From the NCBI GenBank assembly GCA_024640315.1, contig JAHEFF010000026.1:1-44138 (forward strand): 44,138 nt of DNA, given 5' to 3'. The position numbers and the translations under genes were made by a program. The notes beneath the pieces are model-generated. The model was not told where the DNA came from. It saw only the letters and a list, made by a program, of their open reading frames with translations, and ran no database searches. Position 1 is the first letter of the stretch; each line of letters opens with the position of its first letter. Below, one piece after another: positions 8,729 through 16,316 of this stretch. This stretch comes from Woeseiaceae bacterium. Its GTDB lineage: Bacteria; Pseudomonadota; Gammaproteobacteria; Steroidobacterales; Woeseiaceae.

Positions 8729-8959
8729 TTACGCAGCTGTGTGTTTGATCAGAAACCTGTAAATCGAGTCATCAACCGAGTGTTCGACGAGTTCATTTCC
8801 GGTCTGCCGACAAAAGGCCTCGAAATCAGCAACTGAACCTGGATCCGTTGCGAGAATCTCCAGAATTCCCCCGGACGGCACTTCTTTCAGCGCTTTCCTG
8901 GCCTTAAGGATTGGCAAAGGGCAGTTGAGCCCTTTTGCGTCGAGTGTATGGTCAGCCAT
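8729..8959 (-). CDS. tusA: TusA sulfur carrier protein
   Basis: A 76-residue protein with the TusA signature LDAKGLNCPLPILKARKAL, in which Cys13 of the CPxP motif carries the persulfide. The length and the later phrase ATDPGSVADFEAFC match the family. In sulfur oxidisers TusA is a cytoplasmic sulfur shuttle that receives sulfane sulfur from rhodanese or DsrE proteins and delivers it to the oxidation machinery. It follows dsrE2 with 33 bases between. In this locus the receiver would be DsrE3 and then LbpA with the sHdr complex, encoded divergently. Confidence 0.95.
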   Translation of the reverse strand: MADHTLDAKGLNCPLPILKARKALKEVPSGGILEILATDPGSVADFEAFCRQTGNELVEHSVDDSIYRFLIKHTAA

Positions 8960-8992
8960 TTGCTCTTGCTCCAGTTAGGTTGATCGGCACGA

Positions 8993-9544
8993 TCAAATGA
9001 AAAGGTTGATATCGGACTGCGTAGCGCACTCGATATAAGTTGCAGCTCCGCCGATTTCAATACCGTCGATCATGTCGTCTGTTGAATACTCAAACAGGTC
9101 CAGCGTCATCTGGCACGCGATCATGCGTACCTCGGCTTCGACCGCGAGCTCACGCAGGTCCTCGATTGATGCAACGCCTTTCTTCTTGATCAGGTTTTTC
9201 ATCATCACCGAGCATGCTGCATCGACGCCGGGAATCGCCGTCATGATGTTTGGCAATGCCATGTGACCACCCATCATGGGCATCTTCATGGCAGTATTGC
9301 CGGCTGCCGTTACCTGCAGGTCGAGTTTCTTGAACAGCAATGGCAAGCCATAAAAGGTGAAAAACATCGTCACCGGCAAGCCCATTGCAGCCGCAGTGGT
9401 TGCCAGAATGAAAGGCGGATATGCCCAGTCCAGGCTGCCCTTGGTCACGATAATGGACATGCTCTTGGTTTCCGGAGCTGCGACGGGCGCCTGGCTCGCG
9501 GTGCCCTGAATCTGGGTGGAAACGGCTTCAGCTTCGCTGGACAT
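8993..9544 (-). CDS. dsrE2: DsrE2 family sulfurtransferase-like protein
   Basis: A 183-residue DsrE/DsrF/DsrH-like protein of the DsrE2 group. After a variable N-terminus comes SIIVTKGSLDWAYPPF, two hydrophobic stretches (about residues 43-75) that are predicted to touch or cross the membrane, and a conserved MIACQMTLDLFEY segment with Cys144. Cys111 and Cys173 are further candidates for persulfide chemistry. DsrE2 genes are usually found with rhodanese and tusA in sulfur oxidisers, which is the case here. A ribosome site GAGGT precedes the start. It is the first gene of the minus-strand operon and faces the sHdr operon across a shared promoter region. Confidence 0.9.
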   Translation of the reverse strand: MSSEAEAVSTQIQGTASQAPVAAPETKSMSIIVTKGSLDWAYPPFILATTAAAMGLPVTMFFTFYGLPLLFKKLDLQVTAAGNTAMKMPMMGGHMALPNIMTAIPGVDAACSVMMKNLIKKKGVASIEDLRELAVEAEVRMIACQMTLDLFEYSTDDMIDGIEIGGAATYIECATQSDINLFI

Positions 9545-9591
9545 TATTTGTTACCTCTCTTTAATTAGAGTTTAGTGCCGTGTAAATCGCA

Positions 9592-9634
9592 TTAGAATAT
9601 CAGAATTGTCTTTATTAGCAAAATAGAATATTCT
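9592..9634. promoter_or_regulatory. Divergent promoter region with candidate operators
   Basis: The 136-base gap between dsrE2 and the HDAC-like gene is AT-rich. On the plus strand TTGTCT (9606-9611) and TATTCT (9629-9634) are 17 bases apart. On the minus strand TTGCTA (9621-9616) and TATTCT (9599-9594) are 16 apart. Each proposed -10 overlaps the same word AGAATAT, once in TTAGAATATCAGAA (9592-9605) and once in the perfect palindrome AGAATATTCT (9625-9634). A repressor dimer at these sites would silence both operons. The ArsR-type protein encoded at 22212 is the obvious candidate. This rests on pattern only. Confidence 0.4.
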
Positions 9635-9680
9635 CGATCGACTCATTCGCCGGAGAATTACCATAATCAGTCGGGTCGGT

Positions 9681-10847
9681 ATGCACCAATCATCCCCGGA
9701 GATTATCGCCGCAGCTCGCGCCGGTATCGCGCCGCTGTCCACGGCCCCGGAATCTGCCGGACCGTTATACGTTGGCAGCGATATTTATCGTCGCGCCGCA
9801 TTTGGCAATAACCATCCTTTGAAGATTGTCCGCCACTCCGCCGTTCTCGATCTTGTCGGAATGCTGGGTTGGCTTGACGAAGACTCCTTCCGTGCGAGCC
9901 AGCCGGCCTCCCTCGACCAGCTTCTCGAGTTTCATGATCGGGGCTACATTGAAGCCCTGCAATACGCAGAGTCCACAGGTCAGGTAACGCCGGAAATACG
10001 CGAGCGATACCACATCGGGACCCTGGAAAATCCGCTGTTTGAAGGTTTGTTCGAGAGGGCATCCATGACCGTTGGCGGGTCCATCCTGGCGGCGGAACTT
10101 GCTTGCCAGGGGCATGTGATTTTTCATCCGTCCGGCGGCACCCACCATGGGCGGCCGGACCGGGCAAGCGGATTCTGCTACTTCAACGACCCCGTCTACG
10201 CCATCCTGACCTTTCTGCGTGAGGGAAAGGGCCGGGTGCTGTACGTCGATCTGGACGCCCATCACGGAGACGGTGTCGAAGCCGCATTCGTTGAAGAACC
10301 GCGGGTGATGACCGTATCCATACACGAGGAAAACCGGTGGCCATACAGTGGTGCAGCCGGTGCCGGGGGCGGGGCCCGAAACCTGCCGGTGCCAAAGGGT
10401 GTTAATGACAGCGAACTCGACTTCCTGATGCAACATGCTGTGTTGCCGCTTGCGGAGGATTTCTCGCCCGAGGCCGTGGTTGTCTGTTGTGGCGCGGACT
10501 GTCTTGCGGGAGATCCGCTGTCAGGCATGATGCTGAGCAACGTTGCGCTTTGGAAGGCAGTTGATCAGTTGCTCGAGCTGCGCCAGCCAACGGTTATTCT
10601 TGGCGGTGGCGGCTACAATCCATGGACCGTCACTCGATACTGGGCTGGTTTGTGGGGCCGGATCAGCGGACAGGACATGCCTTCGCGCCTTCCCGACGAG
10701 GCAGTTGAATTCATGCGCGGCATGGAATGTGACCTGATTGACGAAGAAGATGTGGATGAGTCATGGCTCACGACCATGGCGGATTCTCCCTATCCCGGAC
10801 CCGTTCGGGAGGCCGTAAAATCAGTCGCCTCGATGGTCGCACCGTAG
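9681..10847 (+). CDS. HDAC-family zinc deacylase (AcuC-like)
   Basis: A 388-residue arginase/deacetylase-fold enzyme of the histone deacetylase family. All catalytic features are present: His155-His156 in GGTHHGRPD, zinc ligands Asp192 and His194 in DLDAHHGDG, Asp278 in GADCLAGDPL, and Tyr312 in GGGGYNPW, a phrase close to that of human HDAC8. It should therefore be active on an acyl-lysine or acyl-amide. It is the first gene of the long plus-strand operon, 31 bases before the first LipS gene. Bacterial relatives include AcuC and acetylpolyamine amidohydrolases. In this setting an acyl-lysine target such as LbpA is an attractive idea but unproven. No signal peptide, so cytoplasmic. Confidence 0.88.
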   Translation: MHQSSPEIIAAARAGIAPLSTAPESAGPLYVGSDIYRRAAFGNNHPLKIVRHSAVLDLVGMLGWLDEDSFRASQPASLDQLLEFHDRGYIEALQYAESTGQVTPEIRERYHIGTLENPLFEGLFERASMTVGGSILAAELACQGHVIFHPSGGTHHGRPDRASGFCYFNDPVYAILTFLREGKGRVLYVDLDAHHGDGVEAAFVEEPRVMTVSIHEENRWPYSGAAGAGGGARNLPVPKGVNDSELDFLMQHAVLPLAEDFSPEAVVVCCGADCLAGDPLSGMMLSNVALWKAVDQLLELRQPTVILGGGGYNPWTVTRYWAGLWGRISGQDMPSRLPDEAVEFMRGMECDLIDEEDVDESWLTTMADSPYPGPVREAVKSVASMVAP

Positions 10848-10877
10848 CGATCGAAATCGGGTCAAAGGATATCGAAT

Positions 10878-11915
10878 ATGGCATGGCTTGATGCACTGGC
10901 TGGAATTGAAGACCTGGAGGACGCAGAGTTTGACGCATCCCTGGTTCACGATCTTGAGCTGCGGGCAACAGGAAAGGAACCTCGGCCGATCCGGTTCTCG
11001 ACACCGACTTTTAAGGAATACTCGAGCACCGAGCTGAAAGGTTGCGGCAAGAATAGTTTTCCGGCGTTCTCTATTACGGCAGGGGCATGCGGGCTTAACT
11101 GCGATCACTGTCAAAAGAAAATTCTCGAGCCCATGATTCCGGCGACGCACCCGGCGATGCTGGACGAGAAGGTCCGGCACCTGGTTGAGACTGAAGGGTT
11201 GAACGGTTTTCTGTTGTCGGGAGGATCCAACAAGCGAAACGAAATTCCTTACGGTCGATACCTGCCGGTTGTCGAGAAACTCAAGAAAGACTTCCCGGAT
11301 TTGCGCATTGCGATTCACAGTGCGTTACTGGACGAACGACGCGCGAAGGCGATGGAATCAGCTGGCGTGGACACGGTCATGATGGACGTCATCGGGGCTG
11401 CGGAAACCATTAAAGAGGTTTACAATCTTGATCGCCCCGTCGACGATTTCGAGGAAACGCTGGCGGCGCTCTGTTCGACGTCAATGGAAGTGACACCACA
11501 TATTGTTATTGGTCTTCACTACGGGCAAATTCTGGGCGAGGCCAATGCGCTGGATATCGTCAGTCGCTACCCGGTGACCGCGTTAGTGCTCGTTGTAATC
11601 ATGCCGTTCTACGCAAAACCCGGCACTTTTGTCACGCCCGACACAACAGATGTGGGTCGGATGTTCGCCGAAGCCCGCGCAAGGCTCCCGGATAAGCAGG
11701 TATTGCTCGGTTGCGCCCGACCGCCTGGAATGCACAAACGGGTGACCGATGCATACGCCATCATGGCGGGGCTTGACGGAATCGCATTTCCCGCGGACGG
11801 CGCTGTCTCAGTTGCCCATACGATCGGACGACCTTTCGAGCAGGCGCATTCCTGTTGTTCGATCAAGCTAGGCAGTGATTTCGGTGCAAAAGTTGAGCGA
11901 TCCTTCGCAGCGTAG
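10878..11915 (+). CDS. lipS1: LipS-type radical SAM protein, lipoate synthesis (first)
   Basis: A 345-residue radical SAM protein. The SAM cluster motif is C-x3-C-x2-C at Cys71, Cys75 and Cys78 (ACGLNCDHCQKK). Further cysteines at Cys56 and near the C-terminus (LLGCARPPG, HSCCSIKL) could bind a second cluster used as sulfur donor. It resembles the biotin-synthase-like proteins that act as LipS in archaea and in sHdr sulfur oxidisers. There two LipS proteins insert the two sulfur atoms into an octanoyl group on the carrier protein. It is followed after 31 bases by a second LipS gene and then the ligase. I assign the number 1 by gene order only; which of the pair acts at C6 or C8 cannot be read here. 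Confidence 0.8.
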   Translation: MAWLDALAGIEDLEDAEFDASLVHDLELRATGKEPRPIRFSTPTFKEYSSTELKGCGKNSFPAFSITAGACGLNCDHCQKKILEPMIPATHPAMLDEKVRHLVETEGLNGFLLSGGSNKRNEIPYGRYLPVVEKLKKDFPDLRIAIHSALLDERRAKAMESAGVDTVMMDVIGAAETIKEVYNLDRPVDDFEETLAALCSTSMEVTPHIVIGLHYGQILGEANALDIVSRYPVTALVLVVIMPFYAKPGTFVTPDTTDVGRMFAEARARLPDKQVLLGCARPPGMHKRVTDAYAIMAGLDGIAFPADGAVSVAHTIGRPFEQAHSCCSIKLGSDFGAKVERSFAA

Positions 11916-11946
11916 ATCTACGACACAAATTTAGGAACAAGAACTA

Positions 11947-13200
11947 ATGAGCTGTATTGAGCATAAGACGACCCCGGCAAGCGAAAAATCCGCGCAGGAT
12001 CATAATCCTTTCGACGCCATGCAGCCGCGCACGCCGCTCAGGACTCCCGCGGAAAGAAAAAATGGTCGGCACGTGAAGGCAAACGATATCCCGCCACAGG
12101 GTGTGTACCTTCCCAATAACAACATCATGGCGCCGCACATGAAGTCACCGGAGTATGTACAGCTCTCGACAGCGGCCGCCATTACGCTGGGCATCATGGG
12201 TGGTCGTATGTACGGCTGCGAATGCACGCGGTGTCTCAATCTCTTGCTGACCTATCCGGAAGGCTGCCGCGCAAACTGCGCCTATTGCGGGCTTGCACGT
12301 CATCGCGAAGCCGACCGTGATTATGCTGACCGCAACTTTATTCGTGTTGACTGGCCTGCGGTGCCGATGGCTGAAATTATCGACATCGTTGCGAAAGATC
12401 CGGAGTCGAGCCCATTTCACAGAATGTGCATCTCGATGATTACGCACCCGCGTTCCGAGGACGATACCTTTACTGTACTTAAGCAATGGACGGATCGGAT
12501 CGACCCGGACGCAATTCCGGTTTCTATTCTTTCGAACCCGACCACGATGACCCGGGATGACGTGCAGAAGACGAAAGACCTGGGCGCTGATATTTTTACC
12601 GTGGCATTGGATGCAGCGACCCCTGAGGTTTTCGACCGCACCCGTGGGAAAGGCGTGCAATCACCTCACAAGTGGTCCAAGTACTGGGAAATCCTCGAGG
12701 ATGCCAGGGATATATTCGGCCCGCAGAAATTTGGCGCCCACATCATCGTCGGCATGGGCGAAACAGAGTACGAAGTACTGAATCTTGTGCAGCAGCTCGT
12801 CGATATTGGCGGCCACAGCCATATGTTTTGTTTTTTTCCCGAGCAAGGCTCTTTGATGGACCATTTGCCGGCGACGCCGCGAGACCAGTGGCGGCGAGTG
12901 CAGCTTGCCCGTTACCTGATTGATTACCGCGGCGTTCGCGTCGACCAGATGCGTTTTGATGAAGAAGGTCGGGTCGTTGCATACGGAATTCCTGAAGCGG
13001 AATTGTCCGGCATCATCGATGAGGGTATCGCGTTTCGAACGTCGGGTTGCCCGGGTAAATTCCAGGACGATATTTCTGCTTGCGACCGTCCGTATGGCGA
13101 TTCGCCGCCAAGTGATATCGCAAGCTATCCGTTCCAGCCGAAGAAAAAGGATCTCAAAAAGATCCGCAAGCAGCTCGAAATTCCGGTTCGAGTCGAATAA
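11947..13200 (+). CDS. lipS2: LipS-type radical SAM protein, lipoate synthesis (second)
   Basis: A 417-residue radical SAM protein. The SAM cluster is at Cys107, Cys111 and Cys114 (GCRANCAYCGLARH). Just before it lies CECTRC (Cys91, Cys93, Cys96), and near the C-terminus SGCPGKFQDDISACDRPYG, which together could hold an auxiliary cluster. The pairing with the previous gene and the following lipoate ligase matches the lipS gene set of sHdr loci. The first 60 residues are variable and may be longer than needed; a later start is possible. It sits in the same operon with 20 bases to the ligase gene. The number 2 is by position, not by proven activity. Confidence 0.8.
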   Translation: MSCIEHKTTPASEKSAQDHNPFDAMQPRTPLRTPAERKNGRHVKANDIPPQGVYLPNNNIMAPHMKSPEYVQLSTAAAITLGIMGGRMYGCECTRCLNLLLTYPEGCRANCAYCGLARHREADRDYADRNFIRVDWPAVPMAEIIDIVAKDPESSPFHRMCISMITHPRSEDDTFTVLKQWTDRIDPDAIPVSILSNPTTMTRDDVQKTKDLGADIFTVALDAATPEVFDRTRGKGVQSPHKWSKYWEILEDARDIFGPQKFGAHIIVGMGETEYEVLNLVQQLVDIGGHSHMFCFFPEQGSLMDHLPATPRDQWRRVQLARYLIDYRGVRVDQMRFDEEGRVVAYGIPEAELSGIIDEGIAFRTSGCPGKFQDDISACDRPYGDSPPSDIASYPFQPKKKDLKKIRKQLEIPVRVE

Positions 13201-13220
13201 GTCACCGTTAGGCGGCGCCC

Positions 13221-14303
13221 ATGGAAAAAGAATTCAGAATCATCGATACCGGTGTTCGTGAAGGACGCGCCAATATCGCGTTTGACGCGGCGCTGATCGA
13301 GGAGCGCCAGGCAGAAAGGGTGCCGGATACCATTCGCTTCCTTCGCTTTCCGCCGACGGCGCTGATCGGCAGGCACCAGGATCTGAGCCGCGAGGTCGAT
13401 CTTGAGTATTGCAATGCAAACGGCGTCGGAACGGTTCGCCGAATAACCGGCGGCGGGGCAATTTACCTGGATGAGGGTCAACTCGGCTGGGAACTGGTCT
13501 TCCACCGGTCATCGCTTGGCATCGCCGCATTGCCTGATATTGCCCGCGAAATCTGCAATGCGGCGGCCATGGGGTTAAGTGAGCTCGGCATCGACGCGAA
13601 GTTTCGGCCGCGAAACGATATCGAGGTCGATGGGCGCAAGATCAGTGGCACGGGCGGCTTTTTTGACGGCGATATTCTCATCTACCAGGGCACAGTATTG
13701 GTCGATATGAACCCCGAGCACATGGTCCGGGCCCTCAAAATTCCGGAGAAGAAACTGGCGAAGCGCAACCTGGATTCCGCGGCGGAGCGAGTGACCACGC
13801 TAAAACAGCTGTTGGGTAATGCGCTGCCCGATCTGGATACGATTAAAGAGGTACTGATCAAGGGGTTCAGCGATGGCCTGGGTATCAATGGTGTTCCCGG
13901 CGAAATCACCGATGGTGAAGAGGAACTGGCGAAACATTACTTTGCCGAGGAAATTGGCACCGATGATTTCGTTGCAGAAATTGACGATCCTGCCTCCGAT
14001 AGCGAGGTCCTTGTCGGCAGCCACACCAGTTCGGGAGGAACGATAGATTCCTTCGTCAAGCTTGAAGGCCCTACGAGGAAAATCCTGCAGCGAGTCCTCA
14101 TTAGTGGAGATTTCTTCGTCACACCGCCGAGAACCGTTTTCGATCTTGAGGCGCACATCGCAGGCACGCGTATCGATGATGTCGACCATGCAATTGACAC
14201 GTTCTTTGCGGAGAACGACGTTGGCATGCTGAGCGTGCTGCCGGGCGATTTCAAAGCGTCCATAGCCCAGGCGATCCATTCCCGTGGTGAGCAAGATGGG
14301 TGA
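13221..14303 (+). CDS. slpl(AB): Lipoate-protein ligase sLpl(AB)
   Basis: A 360-residue lipoate/octanoate-protein ligase. The catalytic domain (about 1-225) has the acyl-binding loop RRITGGGA (73-80) and Lys140 in GRKISGTGGF, the pattern that binds lipoyl-AMP. A C-terminal domain (about 265-355) resembles the LplB accessory domain, so both parts are fused, as the name sLpl(AB) denotes. In sHdr organisms this enzyme is thought to load LbpA with octanoate or lipoate, after which LipS proteins add sulfur. It is specific for LbpA rather than for the usual lipoyl enzymes. The gene ends inside the widest possible start of the amidotransferase-like gene. Confidence 0.88.
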   Translation: MEKEFRIIDTGVREGRANIAFDAALIEERQAERVPDTIRFLRFPPTALIGRHQDLSREVDLEYCNANGVGTVRRITGGGAIYLDEGQLGWELVFHRSSLGIAALPDIAREICNAAAMGLSELGIDAKFRPRNDIEVDGRKISGTGGFFDGDILIYQGTVLVDMNPEHMVRALKIPEKKLAKRNLDSAAERVTTLKQLLGNALPDLDTIKEVLIKGFSDGLGINGVPGEITDGEEELAKHYFAEEIGTDDFVAEIDDPASDSEVLVGSHTSSGGTIDSFVKLEGPTRKILQRVLISGDFFVTPPRTVFDLEAHIAGTRIDDVDHAIDTFFAENDVGMLSVLPGDFKASIAQAIHSRGEQDG

Positions 14304-14349
14304 ATGCAGCCCTGACGCGTTCGCCATGGCGAACCGGACTGAAACGCCA

Positions 14350-15093
14350 ATGAATGTGGTCGCCGTTATTCAGCATACCTCGGGAGAATATCTGGGCCTG
14401 ATTGAAGACCACCTGGAAGGGCGCCGGATTCGCTTCCAGTATTTCCGGCCGTTCGCCAGCGGCGGCAAATTGCCGGCACCCGACCTTCCGGCCGACGCCT
14501 TGATTTTGCTTGGCGGCGGGCCGTGGGGGTCCGCGGGCTCAAGAGACCTGCCGACGCTGGCCGCTGAAGTTGAATTGACCCGCACGTATCTTGCCGAAGG
14601 CACGCCGATAATAGGATTCGGGGTGGGTGCACAAATTCTCGCCATTGCGGCGGGAGGCAGTGCCGCGCCCTCAGATCTCGAGTTCAGCGCGACCACGGCT
14701 ACGAGGGTCGTCGATGATGCGCTGAATGGCTTCCTGCCCGAGGAATTTCCCCAGGTTATCTATATGCGCGACCGGCCGGTGCTTCCCGAAGATGCCCGGA
14801 TTCTGGCTGTCGACGAGGGGGGTCGGCCAGCCGTATTCCAGGTCGGTGATAATGCTTATGGCTTTCTGGGCAACCCCGGAATTAAGCTTGGTATGGCTGA
14901 GGACCTGATCATGGAATTCGAGGAGGTGCCGGAGGACACGTCCGGTGGACTCGAGCAATTAAGGGTTCTCCAGCCTGAAATTGAAGATAGTCTGGTACCT
15001 ATTATGACGGGCCTGGTGCAGTGCACGTCGCTTATGTCCTCGCCCAAGGCGGCTGGTATGCCCGGCCAGGAATTGGATACTCAGGTAATTTAG
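14350..15093 (+). CDS. Degenerate class-I glutamine amidotransferase-like protein
   Basis: About 247 residues with the GATase-1 fold: first strand MNVVAVIQHTSGEYLGL, the GGGPWG turn and a nucleophile-elbow segment IIGFGVGAQILA. In active members this elbow reads G-x-C-x-G-x-Q; here Gly91 replaces the catalytic Cys. The later F-H-P-E motif reads GNPG, with Asn175 and Gly177 in place of the catalytic His and Glu. All three triad positions are lost, so it cannot be a glutaminase. Amidotransferase-like genes have, to my recollection, been noted in sHdr loci. A binding or scaffolding role in lipoate assembly is inference. Starts at 14284, 14296 and 14326 are alternatives; I prefer 14350 because the fold begins there. 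Confidence 0.7.
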   Translation: MNVVAVIQHTSGEYLGLIEDHLEGRRIRFQYFRPFASGGKLPAPDLPADALILLGGGPWGSAGSRDLPTLAAEVELTRTYLAEGTPIIGFGVGAQILAIAAGGSAAPSDLEFSATTATRVVDDALNGFLPEEFPQVIYMRDRPVLPEDARILAVDEGGRPAVFQVGDNAYGFLGNPGIKLGMAEDLIMEFEEVPEDTSGGLEQLRVLQPEIEDSLVPIMTGLVQCTSLMSSPKAAGMPGQELDTQVI

Positions 15094-15147
15094 TATATGC
15101 TAATGAACTGTTGGACGGCTGGCCGGGATCGTTTCCTCCCGTCGTCC
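15090..15147 (+). promoter_or_regulatory. Candidate operator and hairpin upstream of dsrE3
   Basis: TTAGTATATGCTAA (15090-15103) is a near-perfect inverted repeat with one mismatch and shares TTAG-N-ATAT with the site at 9592. It covers the stop codon of the preceding gene. A GC-rich hairpin follows: GGACG (15113-15117) with CGTCC (15143-15147) and GGGA (15125-15128) with TCCC (15137-15140), without a T tract. Together these suggest an internal promoter, operator or mRNA-processing site ahead of the dsrE3-shdr genes. There is no experimental support. Confidence 0.35.
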
Positions 15148-15170
15148 GATAGCTTAAAGGACAATCAATA

Positions 15171-15548
15171 ATGGCTGAAAAACTCATCATCGTAATGGCG
15201 AACACCGACCCGCGAAATGGCGAGGAACTGGGCGCCCCAATCTTCCAGGCAACGGTCGCGGCCGCAATGGACTACGAGGTCGACGTCATTTGCACAGCGA
15301 CCTCCGGTCGACTGATGAAGAAGGGTGTTGCCGAAAATCTGTTTGTGAAGGAAGGCTCGCCGAAATCCGTATACAGCTTCATTCAGGACGCCCATGAGGC
15401 CGGAGTGAAGTTTTATTGTTGTTCACCGAACCTCGATCTCTTCGACATGACTCAGGATGACCTGATCCCGGAATGTGAAGGCATTGTCGGCGGCGCGCAC
15501 CTGGTCGAGCAGGTCATGGAAGAAGACTGCAAGGTAATGACTTACTAG
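15171..15548 (+). CDS. dsrE3: DsrE3-type sulfurtransferase
   Basis: A 125-residue DsrE-family protein. It has the strand KLIIVMANTDPRNGEELGAP and the segment KFYCCSPNLDLF holding adjacent Cys83 and Cys84, the pair implicated in persulfide transfer in DsrE3C of Hyphomicrobium. Further cysteines are at 41, 102 and 120. DsrE3 exchanges sulfane sulfur with TusA in the cytoplasm and is a standard part of sHdr gene clusters, where it lies directly ahead of shdrC1, as here with one spacer base. A ribosome site AAAGGA precedes the start. Confidence 0.92.
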   Translation: MAEKLIIVMANTDPRNGEELGAPIFQATVAAAMDYEVDVICTATSGRLMKKGVAENLFVKEGSPKSVYSFIQDAHEAGVKFYCCSPNLDLFDMTQDDLIPECEGIVGGAHLVEQVMEEDCKVMTY

Positions 15549-15549
15549 C

Positions 15550-16293
15550 ATGTCCCATTCATCGACCTCCAGAATCCAGCAATATATTGGCGACCCGGTA
15601 ACGGACCAGCCGCCCGTCGAACGTGAACAGCTGGAAGAAATATTCCAGGATATTCAGGGCGACCTGAGATTTGATCACGAGCTTAATGGTTGCCTGAACT
15701 GTGGCATTTGTACTGCCACCTGTCCGGCAGCGCATTACTACGATTTCAGCCCTCGCGAAATTGTGCAGCTCCTCTGGACCGAAAACCTCGAAGGCATCCA
15801 CGATGCCATGCAGGAAAAGATCTGGTCCTGCGCCCAGTGTTATACCTGCGCGGCACGCTGCCCGTTTGGCAATTCGCCGGGCGGCCTCATCATGCTGATG
15901 CGTGAGACGGCAATCAAACACGGAATGGAGTCGGCCAAGAGTGTTCTTCGTCCATTCAGCCGCGTAATGCTGAAACTGATCTCAACCGGTAATCAGTTGT
16001 CCCCTGACATGATCAATCCGGAGGGGTTTGCTGACTGGGGGCCGAATATTTCGAAGGTTGATGCACCGCTCGAACTCCTGCGCAAGGCGATTCCAATGCC
16101 GACGCTGCACACCACGAAAACCGCGTGGGAAGTCAATCTTAAAACATCTGTCGAGCTTTACACGATCTGGGAAGAAACCGGCGTTCTCGACAGTCTCGAA
16201 ACAATCGACGAAAACCTGTTCGACGTTATCTGCGACATCATGGATGAAAAGCGTGATGACTATGACGACTGGTTGGACGAGCAAGACGACTAA
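15550..16293 (+). CDS. shdrC1: sHdrC1, ferredoxin-like subunit of sHdr complex
   Basis: A 247-residue HdrC-type protein with two [4Fe-4S] motifs, each C-x2-C-x2-C-x3-C followed by proline: Cys48, 51, 54, 58 (GCLNCGICTATCP) and Cys94, 97, 100, 104 (SCAQCYTCAARCP). The acidic C-terminus (DYDDWLDEQDD) is unusual. HdrC proteins carry electrons between the CCG subunit and the flavin subunit. It starts two bases after the dsrE3 stop. It forms the C1-B1-A half of the soluble sHdr complex, which differs from methanogen Hdr in having duplicated B and C subunits and working in sulfur oxidation. Confidence 0.95.
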   Translation: MSHSSTSRIQQYIGDPVTDQPPVEREQLEEIFQDIQGDLRFDHELNGCLNCGICTATCPAAHYYDFSPREIVQLLWTENLEGIHDAMQEKIWSCAQCYTCAARCPFGNSPGGLIMLMRETAIKHGMESAKSVLRPFSRVMLKLISTGNQLSPDMINPEGFADWGPNISKVDAPLELLRKAIPMPTLHTTKTAWEVNLKTSVELYTIWEETGVLDSLETIDENLFDVICDIMDEKRDDYDDWLDEQDD

Positions 16294-16316
16294 ACAGAAT
16301 TATTTGGGAGATTTAG

